Part shown: positions 13,651 through 15,072 of the stretch, one piece after another
How the letters are laid out: each line of letters opens with the position of its first letter
How positions within the stretch are numbered: position 1 is the first letter of the stretch
Assembly: GCA_937895465.1 (NCBI GenBank)
Contig: CALAYY010000113.1
Span: 1 to 15,072 of the forward strand
Reading direction: 5' to 3'
DNA from: an uncultured Clostridia bacterium
Lineage (GTDB): Bacteria > Bacillota > Clostridia > Christensenellales > DUVY01
Length of the DNA stretch: 15,072 bases
Notes under the pieces: generated by a model
Seen by the model: the letters and a program-made list of their open reading frames with translations, nothing else
Database searches by the model: none
Told to the model about the DNA's origin: nothing
Position numbers and translations under genes: made by a program

Positions 13651-15072
13651 TTATAAATGTCTATATGAATTTGAAGTATTTATATCAATCATATCTTCAT
13701 ATTCAGCAATATCAGACACGCTAACTTTTAGTTTTGATTGTCCGCACAAACCTTTGGTTTTGAGATAAAAACCTGTCGTTCCGCCTGATAATGCTTTTTG
13801 ATTGCTACCTATAACAGCTAATTTTTCGTCAGTAATAACGGTTACAATATTATGAGCATACGGTAATTTGTTGTTATATTCATCAACCAAGGTTATATAA
13901 ACGCCTGTCATATCGTAAGTATCTGTTTCTTGCAAGTTTTTTGAATCAAATTCAATCTTCAGTCTTGGGCTAAAAACCTTTCCTTTTGTTACTGTTGTTT
14001 CACAGCTGCCGTTAATATAGCCTTCAATCCTATATTCGATAAGCTTATTCCCCCAATTACCGATATATTTTCCATACAAATTAGTAGCATCCTGAAAATC
14101 AAGTTTATATTTTTTCATTAATAAAAACATTTTTAGCTTTTGAATAAGCGAAAGATTGAAACTCTTTTTTGAAAAGGCGATTAAGAGGTTTTTTATTTTG
14201 AGTGCATCTTTTTTTGAAAACTTTTCGTTTTTTTCTATCAGTTCTCCAATAAAATCATCTATCAATATAGGAGGATGAGGCATGTTTTTTAGAGAAAAAT
14301 TACTAGGATAAAAATCTTTAACAAATTCATTATTTTTGTATAATCTCACAAAATCACAATTGGTAAAAGCGTAAACATCTCCTATTACAGCCCCATCATA
14401 ATCCCCTGTATGCATATCAGATGAAATAAATAAAACAGGGTATTTATCTGATTGAGAAGCATAGATGTAAGCTGCTGGTTTTGGGCGGCGGAATATATCA
14501 CTTACGCCATGATAACAAACGCCGTCACCGCTGCCAAAATCTTTATGTGTATTGTAATCAGACATGCACCAGCCTAAACACCCAGAAATTCGATCGTTCT
14601 TATAAAACTCATTAATAACATTGGCATGTCTTAAGCAAAATTCTGTTTGCCGCCTCGAATTGTCAAAGCTTTTGGTGGGAAACATATGTCCGTTATGCTC
14701 TGTAATCATATAAGGCGCATTTTTTGGAGCGATATCATCAGGATTGGCAATTATTAAATTGCTTCCTCGATATGTAAAGTCATTATATGTATAGACATCT
14801 TCTAAGAGATTGCTTTTAGCAAGAAATCTTACACCAAAAGTCGGTCTTGTCTTATCAAGTTTATGAGCCAAATTATTGGTCTTAGTATAAAATTCATCAC
14901 TATCCATAGATTCGTTAATGCGTACGCCCCACATAACTATGCTTGGATGGTTAAAATCTCTTTCTATCATATCTTGAACACTTTTAATTGAAAGCTCCTG
15001 CCAAGCATCATTTCCGATATGCTGCCAGCCTGGAAGCTCTTCCATAACCAGAAGTCCGATTTCATCGCATTT
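13651..15072 (-). CDS. glycoside hydrolase family 2 protein (probable beta-galactosidase), C-terminal part
   Basis: The frame is open to the end of the window and gives 473 residues; the start and the N-terminal sugar-binding and Ig-like domains lie beyond it. The visible part begins with CDEIGLLVMEELPGW, which is inside the GH2 barrel. MWGVRINES at about 47-55 carries the acid/base glutamate (visible residue 54), and ITEHNGHMFPTK at about 123-134 the nucleophile glutamate (125). A helical insert at about 255-325 (PPILIDDFIGE ... LYGKYIGNW) and a beta-rich C-terminal domain follow. GH2 enzymes are retaining beta-galactosidases, beta-glucuronidases or beta-mannosidases; the neighbouring alpha-galactosidase and MelB-like symporter favour beta-galactosidase, but glucuronidase is not excluded by sequence alone. 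It leads the operon seen here, 9 bases before the symporter. No frameshift is seen. Confidence 0.9.
   Translation of the reverse strand, partial: KCDEIGLLVMEELPGWQHIGNDAWQELSIKSVQDMIERDFNHPSIVMWGVRINESMDSDEFYTKTNNLAHKLDKTRPTFGVRFLAKSNLLEDVYTYNDFTYRGSNLIIANPDDIAPKNAPYMITEHNGHMFPTKSFDNSRRQTEFCLRHANVINEFYKNDRISGCLGWCMSDYNTHKDFGSGDGVCYHGVSDIFRRPKPAAYIYASQSDKYPVLFISSDMHTGDYDGAVIGDVYAFTNCDFVRLYKNNEFVKDFYPSNFSLKNMPHPPILIDDFIGELIEKNEKFSKKDALKIKNLLIAFSKKSFNLSLIQKLKMFLLMKKYKLDFQDATNLYGKYIGNWGNKLIEYRIEGYINGSCETTVTKGKVFSPRLKIEFDSKNLQETDTYDMTGVYITLVDEYNNKLPYAHNIVTVITDEKLAVIGSNQKALSGGTTGFYLKTKGLCGQSKLKVSVSDIAEYEDMIDINTSNSYRHL

Overview
The window looks like a chromosomal segment of a low-GC Gram-positive bacterium of the Clostridia type (Bacillota), probably a carbohydrate-using anaerobe. 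The reasons are strong AT richness, AGGAG-type ribosome binding sites on several genes, TGA used as an ordinary stop, and the protein families present: a GPH sugar symporter with GH2 and GH36 galactosidases, CoA-disulfide reductase-rhodanese, and a Y-family polymerase with the DECWLD variant. The species cannot be named from the sequence alone. No tRNA, rRNA, CRISPR array, IS element or phage gene was seen.

Layout. (1) Positions 1-1555, plus strand: the 3' end of a YgjP/DUF45 metallopeptidase-like gene, then an unrecognised putative lipoprotein with an Ig-like segment. (2) 1556-2016: an AT-rich non-coding gap between convergent genes, with a strong hairpin at 1610-1643. (3) 2017-3258, minus: Y-family DNA polymerase IV with its own promoter and a palindrome at the predicted transcription start that resembles a LexA box. 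(4) 3377-5639, minus: an M19 (renal dipeptidase-like) peptidase whose 3' end overlaps purB by 20 bases. (5) 5760-8114, minus: rhodanese, CoA-disulfide reductase with a fused rhodanese domain, then thioredoxin, closed by a strong terminator. A Crp/Fnr-family regulator (8197-8865, plus) is divergent from this operon, and the 82-bp gap between them carries a perfect 12+3+12 palindrome. (6) 8989-9585, minus: a nitroreductase sharing a bidirectional terminator with the regulator. (7) 9757-15072, minus: a galactoside-use operon read in the order GH2 glycosidase (5' end outside the window), GPH sugar symporter, GH36 alpha-galactosidase.

How the genes work together. The most coherent unit is the rhodanese/CoADR-rhodanese/thioredoxin operon with its divergent Crp/Fnr regulator. 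Every enzyme in it uses a reactive cysteine to handle persulfides or disulfides, and the regulator has a C-x5-C pair, so the natural reading is a sulfane-sulfur or thiol-redox response. That role is inference. The right-hand operon would import a galactoside and remove alpha- and beta-linked sugars from it. purB serves purine synthesis, and polymerase IV serves damage tolerance.
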